DNA of 64,000 nt from positions 62,001-126,000 of the forward strand of contig NZ_VJVW01000004.1 in NCBI RefSeq assembly GCF_009735585.1, given 5' to 3'. Under the pieces are notes generated by a model. That model saw nothing but the letters and a program-made list of their open reading frames with translations, made no database searches and was not told the DNA's origin. Of the stretch, positions 38,348 through 47,168 are shown in pieces. Within the stretch, counting starts at the first letter, position 1. The number at the start of each line of letters is the position of its first letter. Position numbers and translations under genes: made by a program. Source of the stretch: Christiangramia aestuarii. Lineage in GTDB: Bacteria; Bacteroidota; Bacteroidia; Flavobacteriales; Flavobacteriaceae.

Positions 38348-39310
38348 TTATTCTTCAGCTTCTTCGTAATCCATTTGGATGTCTACGGAAGTAGAATCTT
38401 TCATCTCCACCTCTACCTCATCTATCCTGGCATCGGGATCCACCCAAAGTTCTCCCTGGGGTTCTTTGGGTTCTGCCGGAGTAGTACCATGCAGGCTAAG
38501 CACGTAACTGGAGACCTGGGCGATCTCTTCAGGATTGAGATCGGTTTTCCAGGCCACCATTCCTTTCCCGGCACGACCTCCTTCAGAAATGGTATTGAAA
38601 ACATTCTTTATCCCACCTCCCAGGATCCAGTAAGAATCGGTAAGGTTCGGGCCAATTCCACCGCCGCCATCAATTTTATGGCAGGCTGCACAATTACCCG
38701 AGAAAATAGCCTTCCCGGCCTTGATATCTTCTTCCCCGGTTAGTATCTCAACGGTATTGGCATCAATAAGGCCTTTTGCGTTCTTTTTATATTCCTCCAC
38801 CGCAGCGCGGGCTTCGGCAACTTCTACCAGGTATTCTTCCTTCTGGGTTGGCCCGTCGAAAATATGATACCTGGCAAGATAGATGCCTGCAAAGATGATA
38901 CTCACATAAAAGCCATACAGCCACCATGGCGGGAGGTTATTGTCCAGTTCCTTGATACCATCATAATTATGGTCCAGGATGATCTCCTCCTCTTTTTCGA
39001 TAGGTTTCTTGTCCAGAAGTTTATCGTAAGCCTTTTTTATCCAGCCAAAACGATCCTGTTTTTTTGCTTGCAGGATCCGGTCATATTCAACCCGGGCTTC
39101 TGGTTTCAGGGATAAATACAGGGTTCGTTCCAGCGCCGCCACCGATACTTCTATAGCGATCCCGGTCAGCAAGGCGACCCCAAGGATAAGCCAGAAGATG
39201 GGATAAACTTCAAAAACAGATTTATCTCCTGTTTCCAGGGTTGCTTCCGCCAGAAGAATAGCCAGGGCGATAAAACCAGATATTCTTAAGAATGCATAAA
39301 CTCTTTTCAT
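38348..39310 (-). CDS. ccoP: cbb3 oxidase subunit CcoP (single haem c)
   Basis: 320 residues. The N-terminal part has an extra hydrophobic hairpin and then the FixP_N-like helix NNLPPWWLYGFYVSIIFAGIYLARY. A single c-type haem site CAACH lies at residues 207-211, with a Met ligand likely in GKGMVAWK. Proteobacterial CcoP normally has two haems; this shorter chain has one. It takes electrons from soluble donors to the oxidase. The start overlaps the ccoQ stop by 4 bases. Confidence 0.93.
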   Translation of the reverse strand: MKRVYAFLRISGFIALAILLAEATLETGDKSVFEVYPIFWLILGVALLTGIAIEVSVAALERTLYLSLKPEARVEYDRILQAKKQDRFGWIKKAYDKLLDKKPIEKEEEIILDHNYDGIKELDNNLPPWWLYGFYVSIIFAGIYLARYHIFDGPTQKEEYLVEVAEARAAVEEYKKNAKGLIDANTVEILTGEEDIKAGKAIFSGNCAACHKIDGGGGIGPNLTDSYWILGGGIKNVFNTISEGGRAGKGMVAWKTDLNPEEIAQVSSYVLSLHGTTPAEPKEPQGELWVDPDARIDEVEVEMKDSTSVDIQMDYEEAEE

Positions 39311-39519
39311 GATTTGCTTTCTTTTAGGTTATTATCTATACACGTATTCTCTTCCAGCTCTAGTGGAATATCACTTACTTTCCTGATATATTCTTTTTTG
39401 GCGGTGATCACCCACCAGAACAGGGCGGTAAAAAAAATAAAGAAGATGAACAGGGAGATGATAGGATAGATCTCGACCCCTTCAATACTTTCTAACGGAC
39501 CTTTTACGAATTTCAACAT
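39307..39519 (-). CDS. ccoQ: CcoQ/FixQ-like small oxidase subunit
   Basis: 70 residues with one membrane helix (IISLFIFFIFFTALFWWVITA) followed by a basic and acidic tail including KEYIRKVSDIPLE. Size, topology and place between ccoNO and ccoP fit CcoQ, which stabilises the cbb3 complex. Confidence 0.88.
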   Translation of the reverse strand: MLKFVKGPLESIEGVEIYPIISLFIFFIFFTALFWWVITAKKEYIRKVSDIPLELEENTCIDNNLKESKS

Positions 39520-39530
39520 GATCTTAATAT

Positions 39531-41726
39531 TTAGTTAGTTGAGGCTTGTTTTAAATCATCGGCTTTAATGTCGGTTCCCAGCCTTTGCAGATAAGCGATA
39601 AGGGCTACGATCTCACGATCACGCATTTCGACGAATTCCTGCCCGTTTTCCTGGGCATACTTCTTATCGGCTTCATAACTGGTGACAAAATCGGGATCGG
39701 AATAAAGATTTTTCTCTATCTGGGTTCCCTGCTCGCTCATCCATGCCTGGGCCCTTTCGATCTCTTCATCGGTATAAGGAACCCCAAGAGTCTGCATGGC
39801 TCGCATTTTATTTTCGGTATCAGATTTATCCAGCTCATCCTGGACCAGCCATTTGTAGGAAGGCATAATGGAGCCAGAAGAAGTACTTTGCGGATCGTAC
39901 ATATGGTTAAGGTGCCAGTTATCGGAATATTTCTCTCCCACACGATGCAGGTCTGGCCCTGTTCTTTTACTTCCCCACAGGAACGGGAAATCAAACCTGT
40001 ATTCACCTGCCTTTGAATATTCCCCATAACGTTCCACCTCGCTTCTAAATGGTCTTACCATTTGTGAATGGCAAGACACACAGCCTTCGCGGATGTAAAT
40101 ATCGCGGCCTTCAAGTTCCAGGGGCGTATAAGGTTTCACGCTGGAGATCACGGGAACATATTCATCTACCATAAGGGAAGGTATGATCTGTACCAGGCCT
40201 CCAATAAGAATAGCGATAGTGGCGAAGATGGTAAGTTTAACCGGTCTTCTTTCCAACCAGCTGTGGTAGGCTTCCCCAGCCGTTCTTTTTTTGGTTACAG
40301 GCTGCAGCGCTGCCGCTTCGGCAAGCTCATCTTCTACCTTACTTCCCTGGCGGGCAGTTTTCACAATATTGTAAAGCATTACGAATGCTCCTAGAATATA
40401 TAAGCTACCTCCAATGGCTCTCATCCAGTACATAGGGATGATCTGGGTTACCGTTTCCAGGAAGTTCCCGTAAGTAAGGGTACCATCTGGGTTGAATTGC
40501 TTCCACATAGAAGCCTGAACGAACCCGGCCACATACATTGGTAAAGCATAGATTATGATCCCTAAGGTTCCCATCCAGAAGTGGGTATTGGCAAGTTTGG
40601 CAGACCATAATTTGGTCTTGAACAGTCGTGGAACCAGCCAGTACACCATTCCGAAGGTCATAAACCCATTCCAGGCTAGAGCGCCAACATGAACGTGAGC
40701 AATGATCCAGTCACTAAAGTGAGCGATCGCATTCACATTTTTCAGCGACAGCATGGGACCTTCAAAAGTGGCCATCCCGTAGCCGGTAATCGCCACCACC
40801 ATGAATTTTAAAACAGGATCTACTCTAACCTTATCCCAGGCTCCTCTTAAAGTAAGCAGACCGTTGATCATTCCTCCCCAAGAAGGGAACAATAACATTA
40901 CAGAAAAGGCCACCCCAAGGTTTTGAGCCCAGTCTGGCAGGGCGGTGTAAAGCAAATGGTGAGGTCCTGCCCAGATGTAGATAAAGATGAGCGACCAGAA
41001 GTGGATAATCGAAAGTCGGTAAGAATATACCGGTCTGTTCGCTGCCTTTGGAACAAAATAGTACATCAATCCCAGGAAAGGTGTGGTAAGGAAAAAAGCC
41101 ACGGCATTATGCCCATACCACCACTGGACAAGGGCGTCCTGCACTCCTGAATAGAACGAATAACTCTTCAAGGCCGAAACCGGGATCTCGATATTATTGA
41201 AGATATGCAGAACCGCGACCGTTACGAAAGTGGCCAGGTAGAACCAGATGGCCACATAGAGATGACGCTGCCTCCTTTTGATCATGGTGCCAATAAGGTT
41301 GGCTCCAAATGCCACCCAGATAATAGCGATGGCGATATCAAAGGGCCATTCAAGCTCGGCGTATTCTTTAGAGGAAGTAAAACCCAAAGGCAGGGTAATG
41401 GCCGCACCAATGATGATCAGCTGCCAGCCCCAGAAATTAATGTTACTAAGGGCATCACTCCACATACGGGCTTTTAAAAGTCGCTGGGTAGAATAATAGA
41501 TACCGGCGAAAAGCGCATTCCCTACAAATGCAAAAATAACTGCGTTGGTGTGCAGTGGCCTCAATCTCCCAAAACTAAGCCAGGAGATACCCTCGGTCAC
41601 ATTCGGAAAAATAAACATAAAGGCGAGCAACAGGCCAACGCTCATTCCTATAATGCCCCAGAACATAGTGGCAATTATAAATTTCTTTACGATCTTATTA
41701 TCGTAATAAAATTGCTGTACTTCCAT
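39531..41726 (-). CDS. ccoNO: Fused cbb3 oxidase subunits I and II (CcoN-CcoO)
   Basis: 731 residues. Residues 1 to about 465 form the haem-copper oxidase core: His59 (LRPLHTNA) and His344/346 (IAHVHVG) for haem ligation, and His206, His256 and His257 (WWYGHNAV, GPHHLLYT) for the copper site. Another helix (about 497-515) leads into the CcoO part with a c-type haem motif CVSCHSQMVRPF (Cys549, Cys552, His553). The fusion is typical of Bacteroidota. The complex reduces oxygen at low concentrations and pumps protons. It lies 2 bases after ccoS. Confidence 0.97.
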   Translation of the reverse strand: MEVQQFYYDNKIVKKFIIATMFWGIIGMSVGLLLAFMFIFPNVTEGISWLSFGRLRPLHTNAVIFAFVGNALFAGIYYSTQRLLKARMWSDALSNINFWGWQLIIIGAAITLPLGFTSSKEYAELEWPFDIAIAIIWVAFGANLIGTMIKRRQRHLYVAIWFYLATFVTVAVLHIFNNIEIPVSALKSYSFYSGVQDALVQWWYGHNAVAFFLTTPFLGLMYYFVPKAANRPVYSYRLSIIHFWSLIFIYIWAGPHHLLYTALPDWAQNLGVAFSVMLLFPSWGGMINGLLTLRGAWDKVRVDPVLKFMVVAITGYGMATFEGPMLSLKNVNAIAHFSDWIIAHVHVGALAWNGFMTFGMVYWLVPRLFKTKLWSAKLANTHFWMGTLGIIIYALPMYVAGFVQASMWKQFNPDGTLTYGNFLETVTQIIPMYWMRAIGGSLYILGAFVMLYNIVKTARQGSKVEDELAEAAALQPVTKKRTAGEAYHSWLERRPVKLTIFATIAILIGGLVQIIPSLMVDEYVPVISSVKPYTPLELEGRDIYIREGCVSCHSQMVRPFRSEVERYGEYSKAGEYRFDFPFLWGSKRTGPDLHRVGEKYSDNWHLNHMYDPQSTSSGSIMPSYKWLVQDELDKSDTENKMRAMQTLGVPYTDEEIERAQAWMSEQGTQIEKNLYSDPDFVTSYEADKKYAQENGQEFVEMRDREIVALIAYLQRLGTDIKADDLKQASTN

Positions 41727-41728
41727 AA

Positions 41729-41923
41729 TTAATTTGATTTCACTTTATTGACAGGTTGATTTTCCTTGGGATTGGTCTTAACAAGCTCATCATCGAACAG
41801 CATTCTTACCGAGGGCGTATACACATCGTCATATTGGCCTTTTTTAACCGAAATGATAAAAGCGACAAAGAAGATGATGGCTACAACCACACTAATAGCC
41901 AGTAACATGTAGATAATGCTCAT
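41729..41923 (-). CDS. ccoS: CcoS-like small membrane protein
   Basis: 64 residues from the ATG at 41921-41923: one N-terminal membrane helix (MSIIYMLLAISVVVAIIFFVAF), then a short polar tail with the CcoS-like GQYDDVYTPSVRMLFDDE. The frame is open back to 41968, but that start would lie upstream of the predicted transcription start, so the shorter form is chosen. CcoS is required to insert cofactors into CcoN. It is the first gene of the ccoS-NO-Q-P-G-H transcript. Confidence 0.9.
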   Translation of the reverse strand: MSIIYMLLAISVVVAIIFFVAFIISVKKGQYDDVYTPSVRMLFDDELVKTNPKENQPVNKVKSN

Positions 41924-41941
41924 TATTCTTAAATATGGGTG

Positions 41942-41984
41942 TAAAAGTATTTCCCGGGCTGCGCTCAAAAAATGACAATAGTCA
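41942..41984 (-). promoter_or_regulatory. Crp/Fnr-like site and -7 element of the ccoS-ccoNOQP operon
   Basis: The dyad TGACTATTGTCA (41973-41984, minus strand) is followed by TTTTTT and, after exactly 23 bases, by TACTTTTA (41942-41949), close to TAnnTTTG. The dyad centre is about 56 bases from the ccoS ATG. It overlaps the stop codon of ccoI. One of seven such promoters. Confidence 0.8.
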
Positions 41985-44393
41985 GCTTTGAGACCTTATT
42001 TCAGATTTTTTTGCAATGACCTGAGTGGCGAGGGTGGTAAAAACAACAATGCTGATGGAGCTGAGGGGCATTAAAATGGCTGCCACCACCGGCATAAGGT
42101 CTCCGGAAACCGCAAAACCAAGACCTATGATGTTGTAACACAGGGATAGCAGGAAGCTCAGGTTGATGATGGAGATCGCTTTTCGAGAAAGTTGGAAGAA
42201 TTTTCCAAGATCCCGAAATCGTTTTGCATCCAAGATACCATCACAGGCAGGTGAAAATACATTCACGTCTTCTGAGATTGCTATCCCAACATCGCTCTGG
42301 GCCAGAGCCCCGGCATCGTTAAGCCCGTCTCCTACCATCATCACTTTTCTACCCCTGGATTGAAGCTTTTTAATGAACTCAAGTTTGTTCCCAGGTTTCT
42401 GGTCAAAAAACATTGAGGTTCCTGCCGGAACTATTGTGCCCAGCCTGTCCCTTTCGCCATCATTATCTCCGGAGAGAATGATAAGTTCCTGGTCTTTTGA
42501 AAGCTCCATTAATAGCTCCGGAAGTCCCTCACGATAAGAATTATAAAAACTGAAGCAGCCTTTGTATAGATCGTTAGAACTGATATAAACCGAGGTCTTT
42601 TCTACTTTGTTTTGTAAAGGGCTAGCCGTAGCCTGATTGGAATCGCACACGAAACTTTGTGAACCTATCTTTAGTTTAAGGTCCTTATAAGTAGTTTCCA
42701 GTCCTTGCCCGGTGAATTCAGTGAAATGCTCTGGAGTTGAAATATTGTTATTATCCAGGATATTATAAAGGGAACGGCTCAAAGGATGATTGGAAGCCCG
42801 AAGGCTGCCTCCCAATAATTGCTCTTCTTCTTCTGTTAGTTCCAGCCCCTCATATTCTATCCTGCTACGGTCGTTCTGGGTAATGGTACCGGTCTTATCA
42901 AAAACCACAGTATCTACCTGGGCTATTTTTTCGATAATATTGGCGTCTTTCAGGTATAATTTATTCCTGCCGAAGATCCTGAGCAGATTACCAAGGGTGA
43001 AAGGAGCGGCCAGGGCAATTGCGCAGGGACAGGCGATAATAAGAACCGCGGTAAAAACATTCCAGGCCCTGGCCGGCTCATAAAATATCCAGAATACCCC
43101 GGCGACAATGGCTATACCAAGGACCGCATAAGTAAACCTTTTACTTATCTGGTTGGTAAGATTCTGAAAGGCAGAATTCTTATCCTTACTAAAGACCTCA
43201 TCGCTCCAAAGCTCGGTAAGGTAACTCTGCTGTACCGGTTTAAGGGCTTCTACCTCTATGATTCCGCCCTGCTGCCTGCCACCCGCAAACAATTTATCCC
43301 CGCTATTTTTTTCAACCGGTTCTGCCTCTCCGGTAACGAAACTATAATCTATCCTTGCCTTTCCCTTTATCAGGATCGCGTCCATGGGGATAAGCTCCTC
43401 ATTTCTAATAATGATCCTGTCTCCTTTCTGGATCCTATACACCTGCACCTGCTCTTCTTTGATCTTTCCTTCTTCTGAAAACAAGCGGGTAACGGCAATG
43501 GGAAAATAGGATTTATAATCCCTTTCAAAAGAAAGAAAGGAGTAGGTCTTTTGCTGAAAGAACTTACCCAACAGGAGAAAAAATACAAGTCCGCTAAGAC
43601 TATCAAAGAAACCGGTGCCCTGGTCCAGGGCGATCTCTGCCGTGCTTCTTAAGAAAAGAACGGTGATCCCCAGGGCAATGGGCACATCGATATTAAGTAT
43701 CCCCGACCTTAGACCTTTCCAGGCCGAAATAAAGTAATTTTGTCCCGAATAAAATACTACCGGCAGGGAGAAGCTGAACATAAGCCAGCGAAACAAGTGT
43801 TTGAATTGCTCCAGCCAGAACTCTTTGATCTCGAAATATTCCGGAAACGAAAGAAACATGATATTTCCGAAAGCGAAACCAGCTACGCCCAGTTTATAGA
43901 TTAGGCTTCGGTCTATCCCTTTTTCCTTTTCCTCGAAATTTTCCAGAGAGATATTAGGCTCATAGCCAATCCTGGCCAGTAATAGCACCAGCTCCTTAAG
44001 TTGTATCGCTTCCGAAGAAAAGCTTATCCTAATTTTCTTTTTGGGAAAGTCTACCTGGGAACTTTTAATGCCTTTATGAAGTTTGCCTAGATTCTCCAGG
44101 ATCCAGATGCACGAACTACAATGTATGGAAGGAATATAAAAAGAAACGATCTGTGTTCCTGCATGGTCGAACTCCAGCAGTTTTTCAACGATCTCGGTAT
44201 TCTCCAGGTAGTTGAATTTACCATCGTTATACCTGGGTGAAGTTCCCGGAGCATTTTCCAGTTCATAATAATAGGTAAGATCACTAGAATTTAGGATCTC
44301 GTAAACCGTTTTGCATCCTGAACAGCAGAATGACCTCTCATCGTAGGCTATAGTTTCTTCCCGGCAATGCTCGCCGCAATGGTAACACGTCAT
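41982..44393 (-). CDS. ccoI: Copper-transporting P-type ATPase of the oxidase locus (CcoI/FixI)
   Basis: 803 residues from the ATG at 44391-44393. The N-terminus has a Cys-rich metal module (TCYHCGEHC ... FCCSGCKTVYEIL), then an HMA-like domain with HCSSC, eight membrane helices with the transport motif ACPCAIALA, the phosphorylation motif VVFDKTGTITQ and the hinge GDGLNDAGALAQSDVGIA. It moves copper out of the cytosol for cbb3 assembly. The frame is open to 44525, but those 44 residues are unlike the family, and the predicted promoter (44418-44460) and the YceI site fall inside them, so the shorter start is preferred. Confidence 0.94.
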   Translation of the reverse strand: MTCYHCGEHCREETIAYDERSFCCSGCKTVYEILNSSDLTYYYELENAPGTSPRYNDGKFNYLENTEIVEKLLEFDHAGTQIVSFYIPSIHCSSCIWILENLGKLHKGIKSSQVDFPKKKIRISFSSEAIQLKELVLLLARIGYEPNISLENFEEKEKGIDRSLIYKLGVAGFAFGNIMFLSFPEYFEIKEFWLEQFKHLFRWLMFSFSLPVVFYSGQNYFISAWKGLRSGILNIDVPIALGITVLFLRSTAEIALDQGTGFFDSLSGLVFFLLLGKFFQQKTYSFLSFERDYKSYFPIAVTRLFSEEGKIKEEQVQVYRIQKGDRIIIRNEELIPMDAILIKGKARIDYSFVTGEAEPVEKNSGDKLFAGGRQQGGIIEVEALKPVQQSYLTELWSDEVFSKDKNSAFQNLTNQISKRFTYAVLGIAIVAGVFWIFYEPARAWNVFTAVLIIACPCAIALAAPFTLGNLLRIFGRNKLYLKDANIIEKIAQVDTVVFDKTGTITQNDRSRIEYEGLELTEEEEQLLGGSLRASNHPLSRSLYNILDNNNISTPEHFTEFTGQGLETTYKDLKLKIGSQSFVCDSNQATASPLQNKVEKTSVYISSNDLYKGCFSFYNSYREGLPELLMELSKDQELIILSGDNDGERDRLGTIVPAGTSMFFDQKPGNKLEFIKKLQSRGRKVMMVGDGLNDAGALAQSDVGIAISEDVNVFSPACDGILDAKRFRDLGKFFQLSRKAISIINLSFLLSLCYNIIGLGFAVSGDLMPVVAAILMPLSSISIVVFTTLATQVIAKKSEIRSQS

Positions 44394-44417
44394 ATCTTCT
44401 CCTATAATATAAGAACA

Positions 44418-44460
44418 CAAAATTTCGGGAATTGAGCGGCCCAAAAAATGACTCTCGTCA
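44418..44460 (-). promoter_or_regulatory. Crp/Fnr-like site and -7 element of ccoI
   Basis: The minus strand has TGACGAGAGTCA (44449-44460), TTTTTT, 23 bases in total, then AAATTTTG (44418-44425), one base off TAnnTTTG. The dyad centre is about 61 bases from the ATG at 44393. This decides the ccoI start. Confidence 0.8.
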
Positions 44461-44512
44461 TAAAAGCCCTGAAAATACTGGCAATACAAGATTTCGGAAA
44501 TCTTCTTAAAAG

Positions 44513-44555
44513 TGACATTCATCATAATTTAAAAAGCATCCCTGCTGCAACTTTG
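44513..44555 (+). promoter_or_regulatory. Crp/Fnr-like site and -7 element of the YceI-porin operon
   Basis: The plus strand has TGACATTCATCA (44513-44524), a TAATTT run, 23 bases in total, then CAACTTTG (44548-44555). The centre is about 59.5 bases from the ATG at 44578. A second perfect dyad TTTGTAT-C-ATACAAA (44552-44566) overlaps the -7 element and could be a repressor site. Confidence 0.7.
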
Positions 44556-44577
44556 TATCATACAAAAAGTAATCGAT

Positions 44578-45156
44578 ATGAAACCTTACAGCAACTTTAA
44601 GATGATAGCATGTGTACTTCTACTAAGCCTGGGAGTTAATGCTCAATCTTACAAACTGGACAATGAAACCTCTAATCTAATAATCGAAGGGACCTCGAAT
44701 ATCCACGACTGGACCATTGAGGCCGAGAATACCAGCGGTAACCTTACTGCTGAATTCGAGGAAGGCTTTCTGGAGTCCATCAGCAATCTTGATTTCAAGG
44801 TAAAGACTGAAAGCCTGATGAGCGGGAAAAGCGGGATGGACAAGAATACCTATAAGGCTCTTAATACAGATAAATATAAGGAGATCGCTTTCAGGCTGAA
44901 AGATGTTCAGAAGATCGAAAAGGCTACTGCAGATTCATATAAAGTGAAGGCAAAAGGCAGCCTGGAGATCTCGGGAACAAAAAAGGACATAGCTCTGGAT
45001 TTCGACCTGAAGAAGAACGGGAACAAGATAGTGCTAACCGGAGATCATAAACTGAATATGACCGATTTCGGAATAGAAGCGCCCACTGCACTTTTTGGAA
45101 CTATCACTACCGATGAGGACGTGATCATAAAATTCGAATCACATTTTAAAAATTAG
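44578..45156 (+). CDS. YceI-family periplasmic protein
   Basis: 192 residues with a signal peptide (MIACVLLLSLGVNAQ) and a lipocalin-like YceI barrel: TSNLIIEGTSNIHDWTIEA, FKVKTESLMSGKSGMDKNTYKALNTDKYKEIAFRL and a C-terminal LTGDHKLNMTDFGIEAPTALFGTITTDEDVIIKFE. YceI proteins bind isoprenoid chains such as quinone-like lipids in the periplasm; the true ligand is unknown. It leads a plus-strand group with a porin and a second YceI, divergent from ccoI, and carries the oxidase-type regulatory site. Confidence 0.92.
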   Translation: MKPYSNFKMIACVLLLSLGVNAQSYKLDNETSNLIIEGTSNIHDWTIEAENTSGNLTAEFEEGFLESISNLDFKVKTESLMSGKSGMDKNTYKALNTDKYKEIAFRLKDVQKIEKATADSYKVKAKGSLEISGTKKDIALDFDLKKNGNKIVLTGDHKLNMTDFGIEAPTALFGTITTDEDVIIKFESHFKN

Positions 45157-45183
45157 AAAATCAACCCTTTAAATAACAATAAA

Positions 45184-46458
45184 ATGAAAACTACTACCAA
45201 AATATTCGCAACCCTGCTAATGGCCCTGCTTGCATTACCGGCCATGGCGCAGACTCAACGTGACCTTGATAACTTCCGTTATCGTGATCAAAGAGGAATT
45301 AACCAGTTTGAAGCTCCTAAAGATACGGTCTCTACTTTTGAGGGACTGCATGTAAGAGTGGGCGGTGCTTCTACCCTGCAATTCCAAGCCTTAACCCAGG
45401 AAGGTGAAGGTCCAGTACCATTACAGGAACTTGGAAGCAACTTTAACCTGGCAACTGCCAACCTTGACCTTGACGTGGCACTTTATGATGGAGTTAGAAT
45501 GCACTTAAGAACTTACCTTTCTTCTCAGCACCACACCGAGGCCTATGTAAAGGGTGGATATATCCAGATAGACAAACTCGACTTTATTAAGGAAGGTTTT
45601 GCTGAAGGGCTTATGGACCACCTAAGGATCAAAATTGGTCATATGGAGAACAACTATGGAGATGGTCACTTTAGAAGAACCGATAACGCCCAGGCCATTT
45701 ATAACCCATTTGTTGGTAACTATGTAATGGACGCATTCACCACCGAAGTTGGTGCAGAAGTATACTACTTCAACGGTCCCTGGTTAGGAATGGTAGGTTT
45801 CACCAATGGTAAATTGAACCAGAACGTAACCGATAAGGACCAAACCAGCCCGTCTTTCCTTGGTAAACTTGGATATGACAACCAGGCTGAGGAAGGATTG
45901 AGATTCAGATTAACCGGTTCTGTATTCCACAGTGCCCACAACGCTGCCAGGGGAGTATACCTATACCGTGGTGACCGTGCAGGATCTCGTTACTACTCTG
46001 TAATTAGCGAAGAAGGCCGTGAGGGTAACAGTGACGGATTTAGAGGTGGTATGGTTGTACCAGATTTCCAAAACGAAATGACCTCTTTCATGATCAACCC
46101 CTTCCTAAAGTATGGTGGACTTGAGTTCTTTGGTATCATTGAAACAGTTACAGGTAAGGATTCAGACGAGTCTAACACCAGAACCTATAACCAGTTCTCT
46201 GGCGAGTTACTGTACAGGTTTGGGAATGATGATGACTTCCACATCGGTGCTCGTTACAACACCGTAAATGGGGACCTTGAAACCGGTGAAGACATAGATG
46301 TAGATCGTTTTCAACTTGCTGCCGGATGGTATATGACCAGGAACATTCTAATGAAGGTAGAGTACGTAAATCAAAACTACAACGGATATCCGTCAACCGA
46401 TTACCATCACGAAGCTAAATTTGATGGCCTTATGCTGGAAGCAGCGATTAGTTTCTAA
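45184..46458 (+). CDS. Outer-membrane porin-like barrel
   Basis: 424 residues with a signal peptide (ATLLMALLALPAMAQ). The remainder has many amphipathic strands with aromatic girdle residues and ends in Phe (LEAAISF), as expected for an outer-membrane barrel. Segments such as DHLRIKIGHMENNYGDGHFRRTDNA and LAAGWYMTRNILMKVEYVNQNYNG resemble phosphate- or anion-type porins and porin-like proteins of Bacteroidota. It lies 27 bases after the first YceI gene. The substrate is unknown. Confidence 0.8.
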   Translation: MKTTTKIFATLLMALLALPAMAQTQRDLDNFRYRDQRGINQFEAPKDTVSTFEGLHVRVGGASTLQFQALTQEGEGPVPLQELGSNFNLATANLDLDVALYDGVRMHLRTYLSSQHHTEAYVKGGYIQIDKLDFIKEGFAEGLMDHLRIKIGHMENNYGDGHFRRTDNAQAIYNPFVGNYVMDAFTTEVGAEVYYFNGPWLGMVGFTNGKLNQNVTDKDQTSPSFLGKLGYDNQAEEGLRFRLTGSVFHSAHNAARGVYLYRGDRAGSRYYSVISEEGREGNSDGFRGGMVVPDFQNEMTSFMINPFLKYGGLEFFGIIETVTGKDSDESNTRTYNQFSGELLYRFGNDDDFHIGARYNTVNGDLETGEDIDVDRFQLAAGWYMTRNILMKVEYVNQNYNGYPSTDYHHEAKFDGLMLEAAISF

Positions 46459-46472
46459 AATTTGAATAGCAG

Positions 46473-46519
46473 TTTCGGGTAGCTTTCTTAAATTCAGATT
46501 TAAGCTTTGCTACCCGAAA
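46473..46519. terminator. Long hairpin after the porin gene
   Basis: Outer arms TTTCGGGTAGC (46473-46483) and GCTACCCGAAA (46509-46519) pair perfectly, and an inner stem CTTAAAT/ATTTAAG (46487-46504) stacks inside. The following TATTTTCTG is only a weak T-run, so it may be a partial terminator or an mRNA-stabilising hairpin that lowers expression of the second YceI gene. Confidence 0.6.
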
Positions 46520-46550
46520 TATTTTCTGACTATCTCAAAATATCTTGATC

Positions 46551-47117
46551 ATGAAAAGCTTAATCACCATTATCTTTTTACTCACAGGTCTTGCCGGCCT
46601 TAGCCAGAAAGATCTTGAAAAAATGGAAATCAGGATACTTCCGGAGAGTGAACTTATCATTGCCGGGAGCACCAATGTAAATACTTTCAATTGCAAATTC
46701 GATATGGATCTTATTTGCGACTGGAACAAAATACAGTTCAACCGGGAAGACAAATTTCTCATATTTAATGACCTCATCCTTCCCCTTAGAACCGATGGCT
46801 TTGATTGTGGAAATAAACGAATGAATTCAGATTTCCAGGACTTGCTTATGTCTGAAAGTTATCCTGAAATAAGGATCAGGATTGAAAAAATTGAACTTTT
46901 CCATGGAGATTTTAATAAAGCTTACCTGAAGGTGGAGCTTGCCGGAAAAACCAGGGATTACGACCTGCCCGTTTTGGTTTCTAAAGATCATTTCAAGGGA
47001 AAATTCAAAATGAACATTCGTGATTTTGGCCTGGAACCTCCTAAAAAAGCGCTCGGGCTTATCGAGGTTGATGAGATCATTGAGGTGATCTTTGACCTTA
47101 AGCTGAATCAAAAATAA
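46551..47117 (+). CDS. Second YceI-like periplasmic protein
   Basis: 188 residues from the ATG at 46551, with a signal peptide (SLITIIFLLTGLAGLSQ). The body has YceI-like strands: LIIAGSTNVNTFNCKFD at the start, ESYPEIRIRIEKIEL in the middle and KMNIRDFGLEPPKKALGLIEVDEIIEVIFDL at the end, parallel to the first YceI protein but quite diverged. It follows a strong hairpin, so its level may differ from the porin. The ligand is unknown. Confidence 0.82.
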   Translation: MKSLITIIFLLTGLAGLSQKDLEKMEIRILPESELIIAGSTNVNTFNCKFDMDLICDWNKIQFNREDKFLIFNDLILPLRTDGFDCGNKRMNSDFQDLLMSESYPEIRIRIEKIELFHGDFNKAYLKVELAGKTRDYDLPVLVSKDHFKGKFKMNIRDFGLEPPKKALGLIEVDEIIEVIFDLKLNQK

Positions 47118-47168
47118 GACTGTGTTGTCTCCCCTGTTTTATAAAGGAAAATCCAATCAAAAAATTCT

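Noticed and set aside
46528-46538. TGACTATCTCA just before the second YceI gene
   Set aside because: The second half-site is broken and it lies only about 15 bases from the start codon, so it cannot act as the other sites do.
47118-47168. GAC-n6-GTC sequence before the CoA-transferase gene
   Set aside because: Wrong spacer length and no -7 element at the shared spacing.
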